Source: an uncultured Rhodoluna sp. (GTDB lineage Bacteria > Actinomycetota > Actinomycetes > Actinomycetales > Microbacteriaceae). Taken from it: a DNA stretch of 15,419 nucleotides. A program made the position numbers and the translations under genes. The notes beneath the pieces are model-generated. The model saw only the letters and a program-made list of their open reading frames with translations, was not told the DNA's origin and ran no database searches. Every line of letters begins with the position of its first letter. Position 1 is the first letter of the stretch. The DNA lies in NCBI GenBank assembly GCA_937898095.1, contig CALDKR010000138.1:1-15419 (forward strand), in the 5' to 3' direction. Below, in pieces: positions 1 to 6,954 of the stretch.

Positions 1-225
1 GCCGATAGCCGGAATCCACAGGCCAAGCTGACCCTGGCGTTGCAGCGCATTGGCTTCGAAATCGAATCGGCGGATGCGTGCCATGTCGCGATAGAACTTG
101 AGGAAATCCTCTTCGGTCAAGCCCTACACAAGCTTGGCGTATTCGGCGTATTGAGGCGCTACCGAGTACTCACCCTCTGGGGTGAGCAGTTGCACCATCG
201 GCACGTTTGCGTCTTGAGCAGTCAC
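1..225 (-). pseudogene. pdhA: Pyruvate dehydrogenase E1 alpha, N-terminal part, interrupted by in-frame TAG
   Basis: Reading leftward, a GTG start at 223-225 (alternative GTG at 229-231) gives a 33-residue N-terminus containing VPMVQLLTPEGEYS, typical of actinobacterial E1-alpha subunits of pyruvate (or branched-chain 2-oxoacid) dehydrogenase. A TAG codon at 124-126 then ends the frame, but the same frame continues without any shift as GLTEEDFLKFYRDMARIRRF, then FEANALQRQGQLGLW up to the window edge. This is the normal continuation of the family, leading into the thiamine-diphosphate-binding domain. E1-alpha decarboxylates pyruvate in the PDH complex. Seen: intact homology on both sides of one stop and no frameshift. 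Inferred: a point mutation (for example GAG or CAG to TAG), a consensus error near a contig end, or a pseudogene. The rest of the gene lies outside, so further damage cannot be judged. Family identity is fairly sure; pseudogene status is not. Confidence 0.7.
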
Positions 226-262
226 GAACACTAATTTACTTTGCTCGTGGCACAATCGAGAC

Positions 263-688
263 ATGATTCGTTTTCTAATCAGTGCCGTTATCAACGCCGT
301 GGGTCTTTGGGCAGCTTCGACCATCGTTCCGGGCATCCACTTCACGCCTTACGGCGGAACCGGATTCTGGGAGACCGCGGGCTCATACCTCGTTGTCGGT
401 GCTGTTTTCGGCCTGGTGAACACGTTGATTGCCCCGGTAATCAAGGTGATTGCCCTGCCGATCTATATCCTCACCTTTGGTCTGATCTCGTTCGTCATCA
501 ACGGCGCGATTTTGGTTTTCGTAGCCTGGCTCTCGAGCCTGATCGGTGGCGAAACCCTTACCATCGACGGCTTTACTCAGGCGGGTCTCTCGATTGAGTC
601 GCTCGGTTGGGCGATGCTGGGTGCAATTGTGATGAGCATCGCATCAATGGTCACCAGCTGGATCTTTAGAATCATCCGCATTTTCTAG
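263..688 (+). CDS. Phage holin 4 / YvlD family small integral membrane protein
   Basis: A 141-residue, very hydrophobic protein with about four membrane helices (roughly residues 4-24, 40-60, 62-92 and 112-138) and an early VPGI segment after helix 1. Alternating hydrophobic helices with a short polar GGETLTIDGF loop near residue 95 fit the Phage_holin_4_2 (YvlD/DUF360) family. These are chromosomal membrane proteins of poorly known function in bacteria; the holin name comes from similarity and does not imply a prophage here. No SD precedes the ATG. The hexamer CACAAT sits exactly six bases upstream of the start (251-256), so a leaderless transcript is plausible. The gene is divergent from pdhA, and its 3' end overlaps the convergent hydrolase gene by 45 bases (644-688). 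Family call likely; function unknown. Confidence 0.75.
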   Translation: MIRFLISAVINAVGLWAASTIVPGIHFTPYGGTGFWETAGSYLVVGAVFGLVNTLIAPVIKVIALPIYILTFGLISFVINGAILVFVAWLSSLIGGETLTIDGFTQAGLSIESLGWAMLGAIVMSIASMVTSWIFRIIRIF

Positions 689-1753
689 GCGACTAGCGGC
701 AAACCACTCGACCCTGCCAGGTCGATCGCCGACGAACTCGGCCAGCCAGCGCAGCTTGGCCCGCAAACGCAAATCGCGACTCACATCTGCCTCGCCTGCC
801 GTCTGTTGATAACCGGTCATGCCGTGAGCGTCGAGTGGGGTGTCCAGGCCCGGCGCATCCATTCGGCTGGTAACGGTCAGCACATTCTTGGCAATCGGGT
901 TGGGCTGACCGTCGAGCTTTGGCACCGGGTCGTTGCTGTGCTCAAAGGCCAGCACCTGGACACTCGGTTGAATCTGCTTGCCCGCAATTGGTGAGCCAAA
1001 GGTGACGATTCCGGCGACCGTGTAGTCGTGCAACGAGGATGCGATACTCGCGGCGACAATGCCGCCCTGAGAGTGCCCAACGAGCAACACGCTGTCACCC
1101 GCGCCGACCTTGGCGAGAGCAAGGGCATCCTGCACGGCTCGCTGACTGGCCGCCAACTGGTCGTTGGTCATCGCGTGCGCGTTCGAGGTCATGTCAAGCG
1201 GGTTGGCACCCGACTTCAGCGACCAATTCTGGGTGCCTGGAATGTAGGCGACCACGTGATTGCCGTATCGCTCGATGCGAATCTCGGCATAAGAATCGGG
1301 ATTCGCGTTTTCACCCGCCTGCTTGAGTCTGGTGGCCAGCGCTATCGCGGTTCTGGGCGCAACTTGATCGCCCGCGAACCCGATCCTCGTGACTGAAACC
1401 GATCGCTCGCGCAGCAGACCCAGCGGCGCGGTTGCCCCGATCGCACCCGCTGCCAACCCCGAAACGTTGAAGTCGGCCAGTTCTGCCAGGTTCTTGGTGA
1501 CCGATTGCTCGACCCCGAAATAGTGTTCGGCTGCCAGTTGGCATCCGGTCTGGATGCGTTCAAACTGACTCAGAAGTCGCGGCAGATGCATGGCCATCTG
1601 CACCGATTCGATCGGGTGAGACACGGCATCACCCAGGCTGACCGCAGCCAGCAGAGACTGGGCGCTCGCTGCGACCTGAGCGGCGACTCGCTCGATCTCG
1701 GCGCGGCTAACCCGAATCGGCAGCCCGCCGACGACATCGAGTTGCTCGGTCAT
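644..1753 (-). CDS. Alpha/beta-hydrolase-fold protein with N-terminal helical domain
   Basis: 369 residues. The C-terminal half carries a serine-hydrolase nucleophile elbow GHSQGG (Ser228), preceded by a hydrophobic strand SVLLV. Candidate triad partners are Asp275 in EHSNDPVP and His310 in DAHGMTGY, spaced as in lipase/esterase-type alpha/beta hydrolases. Residues about 15-115 are mostly helical, rich in Ala, Gln and Glu, with no signal peptide. This N-terminal domain is unrelated to the hydrolase core and resembles in character the helical targeting domains of WXG/LXG-type proteins (inference). The start lies 6 bases after the stop of the small WXG-like gene upstream, so the two form an operon. 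The 3' end overlaps the convergent holin-family gene by 45 bases. Substrate unknown; a lipid or cell-wall ester is possible but nothing in the sequence decides it. Confidence 0.7.
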   Translation of the reverse strand: MTEQLDVVGGLPIRVSRAEIERVAAQVAASAQSLLAAVSLGDAVSHPIESVQMAMHLPRLLSQFERIQTGCQLAAEHYFGVEQSVTKNLAELADFNVSGLAAGAIGATAPLGLLRERSVSVTRIGFAGDQVAPRTAIALATRLKQAGENANPDSYAEIRIERYGNHVVAYIPGTQNWSLKSGANPLDMTSNAHAMTNDQLAASQRAVQDALALAKVGAGDSVLLVGHSQGGIVAASIASSLHDYTVAGIVTFGSPIAGKQIQPSVQVLAFEHSNDPVPKLDGQPNPIAKNVLTVTSRMDAPGLDTPLDAHGMTGYQQTAGEADVSRDLRLRAKLRWLAEFVGDRPGRVEWFAASRLENADDSKDPAGDH

Positions 1754-1759
1754 GCGTTG

Positions 1760-1930
1760 CTACCAGCCGCCGAGCGCCCAATCCAGGCCGATTTGGGCCT
1801 GAATGCTGCGCAGATCATCGGCGAGCGCCTCGATTGCAGCAGAGCAGGCGAGAGCTGCCGACCCCGACCACTGGGTGGGGTTTGGAATCGCGAGAAGCAG
1901 TTGACTTAGTGCGTGTTCGAGTTGGGGCAT
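1760..1930 (-). CDS. Small WXG-like helical protein, 56 aa
   Basis: From the ATG at 1928-1930 the product has 56 residues: a short helix (MPQLEHALSQLLLAI), then NPTQWSGSAA with a Trp-Ser-Gly turn, then a second helix (about residues 25-48, ACSAAIEALADDLRSIQAQI) and an aromatic end WALGGW. Helix - WXG turn - helix is the plan of ESX/type VII WXG100 proteins, but this one is about half their usual ~100 residues, so the assignment is tentative. No good SD is visible; an upstream GTG in the same frame (five codons earlier) is an alternative start. It sits 6 bases ahead of the alpha/beta hydrolase, suggesting joint expression and perhaps physical pairing. Divergent from purB, with 77 bases between the starts. 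No type VII secretion ATPase lies in the window. Confidence 0.5.
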   Translation of the reverse strand: MPQLEHALSQLLLAIPNPTQWSGSAALACSAAIEALADDLRSIQAQIGLDWALGGW

Positions 1931-1995
1931 GCCTACAGGGTGTGGCACGCATCCATTTGGCTGCATCCTCGGGCGAAATCTGTGGAAAACTCGGG

Positions 1996-2007
1996 CAATA
2001 TAGACGG
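1996..2007 (+). promoter_or_regulatory. Putative -10 element for leaderless purB mRNA
   Basis: CAATAT at 1996-2001 is followed by exactly six bases and then the GTG start of purB. The start has no SD at usable distance (the preceding bases are AGACGG). A -10 box six bases before the start codon is the known signature of leaderless transcripts in actinobacteria. No convincing -35 is seen, and CAATAT is a weak match, so confidence is low. Confidence 0.35.
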
Positions 2008-3396
2008 GTGAGTAATCTTTCAATCCAGCCAATCAGCCCACTAGACGGCCGCTATCGTGCCGCCGTTTCAGACCTGGGGTTTCATCTCTCAGAAGCCGGC
2101 CTCAACCGCGCTCGAATTGAGGTTGAAATCGAATGGCTGATTCACCTGGCCAACCGCGACCTGCTGAACACCAACACCCCGATCGACGACGCAACCGTGG
2201 CCAAACTCCGCGCAATCGTCACCGATTTCAGCGATGAAGACGTCGCCACCCTGGCGGCAACCGAGGCCACCACCAAACACGATGTCAAGGCAGTCGAATA
2301 TTTCATCCGTGGCAAACTGACCGAACTCGGCCGCAACGACCTGCTCGAGCTGACTCACTTTGCCTGCACCAGCGAAGACATCAACAACCTGAGCTATGCG
2401 ATCACCGTTCGCGATGCAATCAAAACTGTATGGCTGCCACGCGTGGCCGGGCTGCTGGCAAAACTGCGTGAATTGAGCGCAAAGTATGCCGACAACTCAA
2501 TGCTTTCGCACACCCACGGTCAGCCGGCAACCCCGTCAACCATGGGCAAAGAGCTTGCGGTTTTTGTTCACCGTCTTGAGCGACAGGTGCGCCGCATTGA
2601 ATCAGCGGAATATCTAGGCAAGTTCTCGGGCGCCACCGGAACCTTCTCGGCTCACGTTGTTGCCGCGCCAAATGTTGATTGGCTTGCCGAGTCAGAGGCT
2701 TTTGTCACCGGCCTTGGTCTCACCTGGAACCCACTAACCACTCAGATTGAATCTCACGACTGGCAGGCCGAGCTTTATTCGGCAGTCGCACTGTTCAACC
2801 GCATTCTGCACAACCTTTGCACCGACATCTGGAGCTACATCTCGATGGGCTACTACAAGCAGATTCCGGTTGCCGGCGCCACTGGTTCATCGACCATGCC
2901 GCACAAAATCAATCCGATTCGCTTCGAAAACGCTGAGTCAAACCTTGAGCTTTCAAACGCGATTCTCGACAGCCTGGCTTCAACCTTGGTCACCAGCCGC
3001 CTGCAGCGCGACCTCACCGACTCGAGCTCGCAGCGCAACATCGGCCTTGGCTTTGGTCACTCTCTGCTCGCAATCGACAACGTGACTCGCGGCCTAAACG
3101 AAATCGAGCTTTCGACCGCCGTGCTTGAGGCCGACCTCAGCGACAACTGGGAGATCCTTGGCGAGGCAATCCAAACCGTGATTCGCGCTGAGGTGGCTGC
3201 CGGCCGCTCGAACATCAGCGACCCTTATGCGCTGCTCAAAGAGCTAACCCGCGGCAAGCGCCTTTCAGGCGAAGACATGGTTGCGTTTGTCAACGAGCTT
3301 GAAATCGGCCAAGAGGCAAAAGATCGTCTGTTGACCCTGCGTCCAAACACGTATGTCGGCCTTGCCGCTCAACTAGCGAGCCGAATTCAAAACTAA
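2008..3396 (+). CDS. purB: Adenylosuccinate lyase
   Basis: 462 residues from GTG at 2008. Catalyses two steps of purine synthesis: SAICAR to AICAR plus fumarate, and adenylosuccinate to AMP plus fumarate; a cytosolic homotetramer. It follows the E. coli-type PurB (456 aa) closely: ISPLDGRY near residue 9, HDVKAVEYF at 91-99, TSEDINN at 121-127, THGQPATPS at 169-177 (catalytic His170), and the fumarate-lyase signature GSSTMPHKINPIRFEN at 293-308 with the flexible-loop catalytic serine(s). ELTRGKR near 412 is also typical. The open frame extends upstream to 1834, but residues before VSNLSIQPISPLDGRY have no family match and would overlap the divergent WXG-like gene, so the GTG at 2008 is chosen. 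Monocistronic, ending in a strong terminator. Complete, with no missing motif. Confidence 0.97.
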   Translation: MSNLSIQPISPLDGRYRAAVSDLGFHLSEAGLNRARIEVEIEWLIHLANRDLLNTNTPIDDATVAKLRAIVTDFSDEDVATLAATEATTKHDVKAVEYFIRGKLTELGRNDLLELTHFACTSEDINNLSYAITVRDAIKTVWLPRVAGLLAKLRELSAKYADNSMLSHTHGQPATPSTMGKELAVFVHRLERQVRRIESAEYLGKFSGATGTFSAHVVAAPNVDWLAESEAFVTGLGLTWNPLTTQIESHDWQAELYSAVALFNRILHNLCTDIWSYISMGYYKQIPVAGATGSSTMPHKINPIRFENAESNLELSNAILDSLASTLVTSRLQRDLTDSSSQRNIGLGFGHSLLAIDNVTRGLNEIELSTAVLEADLSDNWEILGEAIQTVIRAEVAAGRSNISDPYALLKELTRGKRLSGEDMVAFVNELEIGQEAKDRLLTLRPNTYVGLAAQLASRIQN

Positions 3397-3405
3397 AAAC
3401 CCGTT

Positions 3406-3446
3406 AAAAACAAACACCGCCTCATTCGGGGGCGGTGTTTGTTTTT
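3406..3446. terminator. Bidirectional rho-independent terminator after purB
   Basis: A perfect 16-bp inverted repeat: AAAAACAAACACCGCC at 3406-3421 and its complement at 3431-3446, with a 9-base loop. The A-tract on one side and T-tract on the other make it work in both directions. It ends purB transcription from the left and the minus-strand membrane-protein pair (stop at 3484) from the right. Confidence 0.92.
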
Positions 3447-3483
3447 AAGTCGATTGGGATTAAGTGAAATCGAGGTTCGGTTT

Positions 3484-3717
3484 TTATTTGAGTCGAGGCT
3501 CGTTTGGGTCGCTGTCATCAGTTTTGACCGATAGCGCCAGGGTCGCGATTCCCACCAGCGAAACGATGAAGGTCACGCCTGTCCAGATGAGAGTGGTCTC
3601 AACTGAGCGAACTCCGCCCCAAACAAATGCACCAACAACGACTGCCGCGATAGCCGATAGCAAAACAAGCTTGCCGGCTGAGTCTGGTTTCTTTGGGGTT
3701 TTTTCGGTTTTAGCCAT
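3484..3717 (-). CDS. Small two-helix membrane protein, 77 aa
   Basis: The family is not recognised. The N-terminus is short and lysine-rich (MAKTEKTPKKPDSAGK), followed by two hydrophobic segments at about 17-36 and 41-63 and an acidic tail (KTDDSDPNEPRLK). Both ends probably face the cytoplasm. The ATG at 3715-3717 follows the upstream gene's stop by nine bases and has a GTAGGG-like SD in the gap, so it is co-transcribed with the 201-residue membrane protein. The shared bidirectional terminator lies just downstream. Composition matches the neighbours; no sign of transfer. Confidence 0.7.
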   Translation of the reverse strand: MAKTEKTPKKPDSAGKLVLLSAIAAVVVGAFVWGGVRSVETTLIWTGVTFIVSLVGIATLALSVKTDDSDPNEPRLK

Positions 3718-3726
3718 GCCTTAACC

Positions 3727-4332
3727 CTACTTCTTTGACTTTGATTTGGCGTCGACAGATTTTTTGCCGTTGCCGGCCTTTTTGCCAGCTGATTTGTTTG
3801 CCGGTGAAAGCACCGACAAGCCAAGGTGCACCGAAAGAATCACGGCATAAGCCCCCAAGAAACCAACGTGTGTCACTGAATCGTTGCTCGGTGTGAAGAA
3901 CTGAGTCAACCCAAATGCCGCTGCCAATCCGGCGCTTATCAGGTGATCACGGCGGCGACCCGAGCCAGGTTTGGCTGACAGGGCCAAAATCACTTCGGTG
4001 AAAGCGCCCGCTAAACCCCAGCTGATCAAAAGTGGCCACGGACCAGTGATTTGCGGCTCACCGTCACGAATGCTGCCGGCTAGTCCAATTGCCAAAATTG
4101 CCATCGCACTTGAGGCTGCGACTATCAGACCCTTGCCTATGCGACCATAAACGGTCTTGTCTTTGATTGCCGACCAGGCGAAGGCCAATGCCCAACCAAT
4201 AGACATTATGGCCAAAGCAACCATTCCGACGTTGGCACTGTGTGATTGTGAAAAAGTGATCAGGATTCCGGCCACAAAAGCTGCAATTGCCTGGATCGAG
4301 GCGACAATTCGTCTGTTCTTAAAGCGGGGCAT
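3727..4332 (-). CDS. Multi-pass membrane protein, 201 aa
   Basis: The family is not recognised. About six membrane helices are predicted by eye, near residues 9-27, 35-55, 66-86, 98-118, 128-147 and 157-177, with an arginine-rich loop (GSGRRRDHL) between helices 4 and 5. The last ~25 residues form a hydrophilic tail rich in Lys, Ser and Ala (SAGKKAGNGKKSVDAKSKSKK region), presumably cytoplasmic. First gene of a two-gene minus-strand unit. No SD precedes the ATG at 4330-4332; AACAGT lies exactly six bases upstream, so leaderless expression is possible. It lies downstream of dnaB in the same direction with a 66-base gap and no clear terminator, so read-through from dnaB cannot be excluded. Confidence 0.7.
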   Translation of the reverse strand: MPRFKNRRIVASIQAIAAFVAGILITFSQSHSANVGMVALAIMSIGWALAFAWSAIKDKTVYGRIGKGLIVAASSAMAILAIGLAGSIRDGEPQITGPWPLLISWGLAGAFTEVILALSAKPGSGRRRDHLISAGLAAAFGLTQFFTPSNDSVTHVGFLGAYAVILSVHLGLSVLSPANKSAGKKAGNGKKSVDAKSKSKK

Positions 4333-4398
4333 GAGACTACTGTTTCACATTTCTGATTGCTTGCGGCTTCGAATAATTAATTGGCGCCATGGGGCAAT

Positions 4399-5751
4399 TT
4401 ATTGCTTCATGTTTGCGAAGCGCGAGTATTGCCCCTGGAAACCAACCACGATGGTGCCGGTTGGTCCGTTTCGTTGCTTGGCCAAAATTAGATCGGCCTC
4501 GCCGTGGCGCGGGTGGTCTTTTTCGCCGAGTGCCTCGCGGTGAAGCAAAATGACCACGTCGGCGTCTTGCTCTAGAGAGCCCGATTCACGAAGCTGAGAG
4601 ATTTCAGGCTTTTTGTCTTTGGTTTGCTCAGAGTTTCGGTTTAGCTGCGAGATAGCAATCACCGGAATTCCAAGCTCTTTAGCCAACAGTTTTAGCGCAC
4701 GAGAGAACTCAGAAACCTCTTGCTGGCGGTTTTCTACCTTTTTGCCCGAGGTCATCAGCTGCAAATAATCGATTACCACCATTTGCAAGCCGACTCGCTG
4801 CGCCAAACGGCGGCACTTTGCGCGAATTTCAACCAGGGTCAGGTTTGGGCTGTCGTCGATATAGAGCGGTGAATCGTTGATCTGACTGCGAACCGCGGCA
4901 AGCTTGGCCCATTCGCTGTCGCCAATTGAGCCCTTGCGCATGTTTTGCAGGTGAATTGATGCCTCGGCCGAAAGCATGCGCATCGCGATTTCGGCGCGAC
5001 CCATTTCGAGCGAGAAGAAAATCACTGGCTTTTTGTGTTTGATGGCGGCGTTGCGAGCAAAGTCGAGCGCCAGAGTTGACTTACCCACTGCTGGGCGAGC
5101 AGCCAAAATAACCAGCTGACCTGGGTGCAGACCGTGAGTCATTTCGTCGAGTTCATAAAAACCGGTTGGCACACCCACCAAATCGCCACCGCGCGACTGC
5201 GCTGCCTCGATTTCGTGAATTGCAGCCTCGATTGAGTCGCTCAGGCCGACATAGTCTTCGCCAACGGTCGAAGCACCGACCGCATAAACCTCAGACTGCG
5301 CGGTGTTGACCAGTGCGTCGACATCGCCCTCGTTGGCATAGCCCATTTGAGCAATGCGGGTTCCGACCTCAACCAAGCGGCGCAAGACGGCTTTTTCGGC
5401 GACGATCTTGCCATAGAAAGAAGCATTGGCGGCGGTCGGAACAATCGAGGTGAGGGTGTGCAGATAGTCGGCGCCACCAGCTTTGACCAGCGAACCGGTT
5501 TTAGTCAGCTCATCGGTGACGGTGATGACGTCAGTTGGTTCGCCTTTGCCATAGAGGCTGACGATGGCGTTAAAGATGGTTTCGTGCTTCGGGGCATAAA
5601 AGTCGCTGGCCTTGGTGACCTCAAAGACCTCGGCGATTGCCTCTTGCGACAGCAGCATGCCGCCGATGGTGCTCTGCTCGGCCAGCATGTCATTTGGCAG
5701 CACGCGCTCAGAGGTGCGTGGCGCCTCAGGCGCGAATGGTGCGATCGACAT
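4399..5751 (-). CDS. dnaB: Replicative DNA helicase DnaB
   Basis: 450 residues from the ATG at 5749-5751, chosen because AGAGGAGT (complement of 5756-5763) is a good SD just upstream; the longer open frame to 5790 adds 13 residues without one. DnaB is the hexameric 5'-3' helicase of the replisome. N-terminal domain at about 16-150 (PNDMLAEQSTIGGMLL), linker helix, then the RecA-like domain opening at VPTGFYELDEMTHGLHPGQL (194-213). Visible motifs are Walker A ARPAVGKST (218-226), SLEM (247-250), Walker B VVIDYLQLM (325-333), RESGSLEQDADVV (388-400) and KQRNGPTG with the conserved arginine (425-432). Length is normal and no intein is present, although actinobacterial dnaB often carries one. 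The upstream region is not a plain promoter but a DnaA-box cluster. Complete. Confidence 0.97.
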   Translation of the reverse strand: MSIAPFAPEAPRTSERVLPNDMLAEQSTIGGMLLSQEAIAEVFEVTKASDFYAPKHETIFNAIVSLYGKGEPTDVITVTDELTKTGSLVKAGGADYLHTLTSIVPTAANASFYGKIVAEKAVLRRLVEVGTRIAQMGYANEGDVDALVNTAQSEVYAVGASTVGEDYVGLSDSIEAAIHEIEAAQSRGGDLVGVPTGFYELDEMTHGLHPGQLVILAARPAVGKSTLALDFARNAAIKHKKPVIFFSLEMGRAEIAMRMLSAEASIHLQNMRKGSIGDSEWAKLAAVRSQINDSPLYIDDSPNLTLVEIRAKCRRLAQRVGLQMVVIDYLQLMTSGKKVENRQQEVSEFSRALKLLAKELGIPVIAISQLNRNSEQTKDKKPEISQLRESGSLEQDADVVILLHREALGEKDHPRHGEADLILAKQRNGPTGTIVVGFQGQYSRFANMKQ

Positions 5752-5810
5752 AGTTACTCCTCTGACCTGTCTAGCATTAGCCCCCGACAAAGCGGTTCAA
5801 AACCCACCTG

Positions 5811-6053
5811 TGTGCAAAACTGGGGATAACTTTGAAACACGCTCTAACAACTGTATAAAAAGTGTGCATAACCTGTGGAAAAACAAGTGAATTTATCCAC
5901 ATAACCCGCTAAATAAGCGGTCAAAAGGCTGTGTAAAACACTTGTTGATTAACCCTAAACCACTACCTAAAGGTTGTGGACAAAACGGAATTAAAGGTCG
6001 GTTATCCGCACATATGCCCAGATTACCGGCGGTTATCCACAGCCTGTGCAAAA
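5811..6053. other. DnaA-box cluster upstream of dnaB (candidate origin or DnaA-binding locus)
   Basis: The 426-base gap between dnaB and rplI has no credible gene. It holds four perfect DnaA boxes: TGTGCATAA at 5863-5871 (reverse), TTATCCACA at 5893-5901 (forward), TGTGGACAA at 5975-5983 (reverse; the actinobacterial form TTGTCCACA) and TTATCCACA at 6033-6041 (forward). Six more differ by one base from TTATNCACA: 5811-5819, 5821-5829, 5874-5882, 5930-5938, 6002-6010 and 6045-6053. Sequence between 5831 and 5995 is visibly AT-richer than the surroundings, and CCGCT-AAATA-AGCGG at 5906-5920 can form a hairpin. Box density and mixed orientation are what an oriC looks like. In known actinobacteria, however, oriC lies by dnaA-dnaN, so a DnaA-titration or dnaB-regulatory role is equally possible. 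The boxes are seen directly; the role is inference. Confidence 0.75.
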
Positions 6054-6130
6054 CAATTAGACGGCGGAGTTGCGCTGAGATGCACTGCAGCCCCGACCGT
6101 TCAGCAAGCGAAACACGACTCTAAAGCGGG

Positions 6131-6164
6131 CAAACAAAAAGGGCCGCCCGAAGGCGACCCTTTT
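6131..6164 (-). terminator. Rho-independent terminator of the rpsF-ssb-rpsR-rplI operon
   Basis: On the minus strand, 12-base arms (6164-6153 and 6148-6137, one G-U pair) close a C(UUCG)G tetraloop, an unusually stable loop, and are followed by TTTTTGTTTG. It begins 13 bases after the rplI stop and separates this operon from the DnaA-box region and dnaB. Confidence 0.9.
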
Positions 6165-6177
6165 CGAATGAAGTTGA

Positions 6178-6630
6178 TTACTTCTTGCCGATTACCTGAA
6201 GGGTAATGGTGGCAACTAGGTCTCCGTGCAAACGAACGGTTGCTAGGTGCTCGCCAGTGGTGCGCACTGGTGAAACAAAAGCGACCTTGCGCTTGTCGAT
6301 CTCGCCAAGACCAGCTGCTGCAACTGCTGCTGCAACATCGGCGGTCTTGATCTGACCGAATAGACGACCACCAAGACCAGCCTTAGCGTTCAGGCGAATT
6401 GCCTTCTCTTCTAGGCGAGCCTTTAGGGCCTGTGCTTCTTCGATAGTGGCTAGGGCACGAGCGTCGCGAGCTGCGCGGATTGACTCAATCTGCTTCTCGC
6501 CACCCTTGGTCCATAGCACTGCGAAACCGCGAGGTAGTAGGTAGTTACGAGCGAAGCCGTCCTTTACCTCTACTACGTCGCCGGCTGAACCGAGGCCTGA
6601 TACCTCGTTAGTCAGAATTAACTTTGACAT
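6178..6630 (-). CDS. rplI: Large ribosomal subunit protein bL9
   Basis: 150 residues, the usual family length. Starts MSKLILTNEVSGLGSAGDVV and continues with VKDGFARNYLLPRGFAV, the RNA-binding N-domain signature (about 1-45). A long connecting helix follows (about 45-80, IRAARDARALATIEEAQALK) and then the C-domain with GGRLFGQIKTADVAAAV (87-103). bL9 binds 23S rRNA at the base of the L1 stalk and supports reading-frame fidelity. A strong AAGGAG SD lies in the 11-base gap after rpsR. Last gene of the operon, followed by the UUCG terminator. Complete. Confidence 0.97.
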   Translation of the reverse strand: MSKLILTNEVSGLGSAGDVVEVKDGFARNYLLPRGFAVLWTKGGEKQIESIRAARDARALATIEEAQALKARLEEKAIRLNAKAGLGGRLFGQIKTADVAAAVAAAGLGEIDKRKVAFVSPVRTTGEHLATVRLHGDLVATITLQVIGKK

Positions 6631-6641
6631 TGGGTTTCTCC

Positions 6642-6905
6642 TTAACGGCCAGCGCCTGCGTATGGCATTAGAGCCATTTCGCGAGCGTTCTTGACGGCAC
6701 GGGCAATTAGGCGCTGTTCCTGAACAGAAACACCGGTGATACGACGAGCGCGGATCTTGCCGCGGTCTGAAACGAACTTGCGCAGGGTTGCGACGTCTTT
6801 GTAGTCAATTACGCCAACCTTGATTGCCTTTGCTGGAACATCTTTGAGGTTCTTAGCACCGCGCTTTGGCTTTTTGCTGTTGCGTGGATCGCTCTTTGCA
6901 GCCAT
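6642..6905 (-). CDS. rpsR: Small ribosomal subunit protein bS18
   Basis: 87 residues. The basic N-terminus (about 1-28) is followed by the conserved core KVGVIDYKDVATLRKFVSDRGKIRARRITG (29-58, motif IDYKDVATLRKF) and SVQEQRLIARAVKNAREMALMPY. bS18 pairs with bS6 on the platform of the 30S subunit. There are no cysteines, so this is not the zinc-ribbon form found as a second copy in some actinobacteria. SD AGGAGA lies six bases before the ATG. The 49-base gap after ssb holds only a weak CCGG-loop-CCGG element. Complete. Confidence 0.97.
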   Translation of the reverse strand: MAAKSDPRNSKKPKRGAKNLKDVPAKAIKVGVIDYKDVATLRKFVSDRGKIRARRITGVSVQEQRLIARAVKNAREMALMPYAGAGR

Positions 6906-6954
6906 TTGATTCTCCTAAATTTTCTAAAGATCTAAACCGGTATGAATCCGGGGA

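Noticed and set aside
121..131. GTGTAGGG around the pdhA amber codon also occurs in the Illumina adapter
   Set aside because: Only eight bases match and the pdhA reading frame and similarity continue unbroken on both sides, so an adapter insertion is not supported.
263..688. Holin-like gene as evidence of a prophage
   Set aside because: This family is widespread in bacterial chromosomes outside prophages, and no other phage gene, integrase or attachment site is seen nearby.
3573..3824. Minus-strand open frame of 83 codons bridging the two small membrane proteins
   Set aside because: It overlaps both membrane-protein genes in another frame and its product has no membrane segment or recognisable motif.
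4980..5110. Possible intein in dnaB
   Set aside because: The RecA-like domain is continuous from Walker A to SLEM with normal spacing; no insertion is present.
5942..6206. Plus-strand open frames inside the dnaB-rplI gap
   Set aside because: No SD or family similarity; they run across the DnaA boxes and the rplI terminator, so the gap is best read as non-coding.
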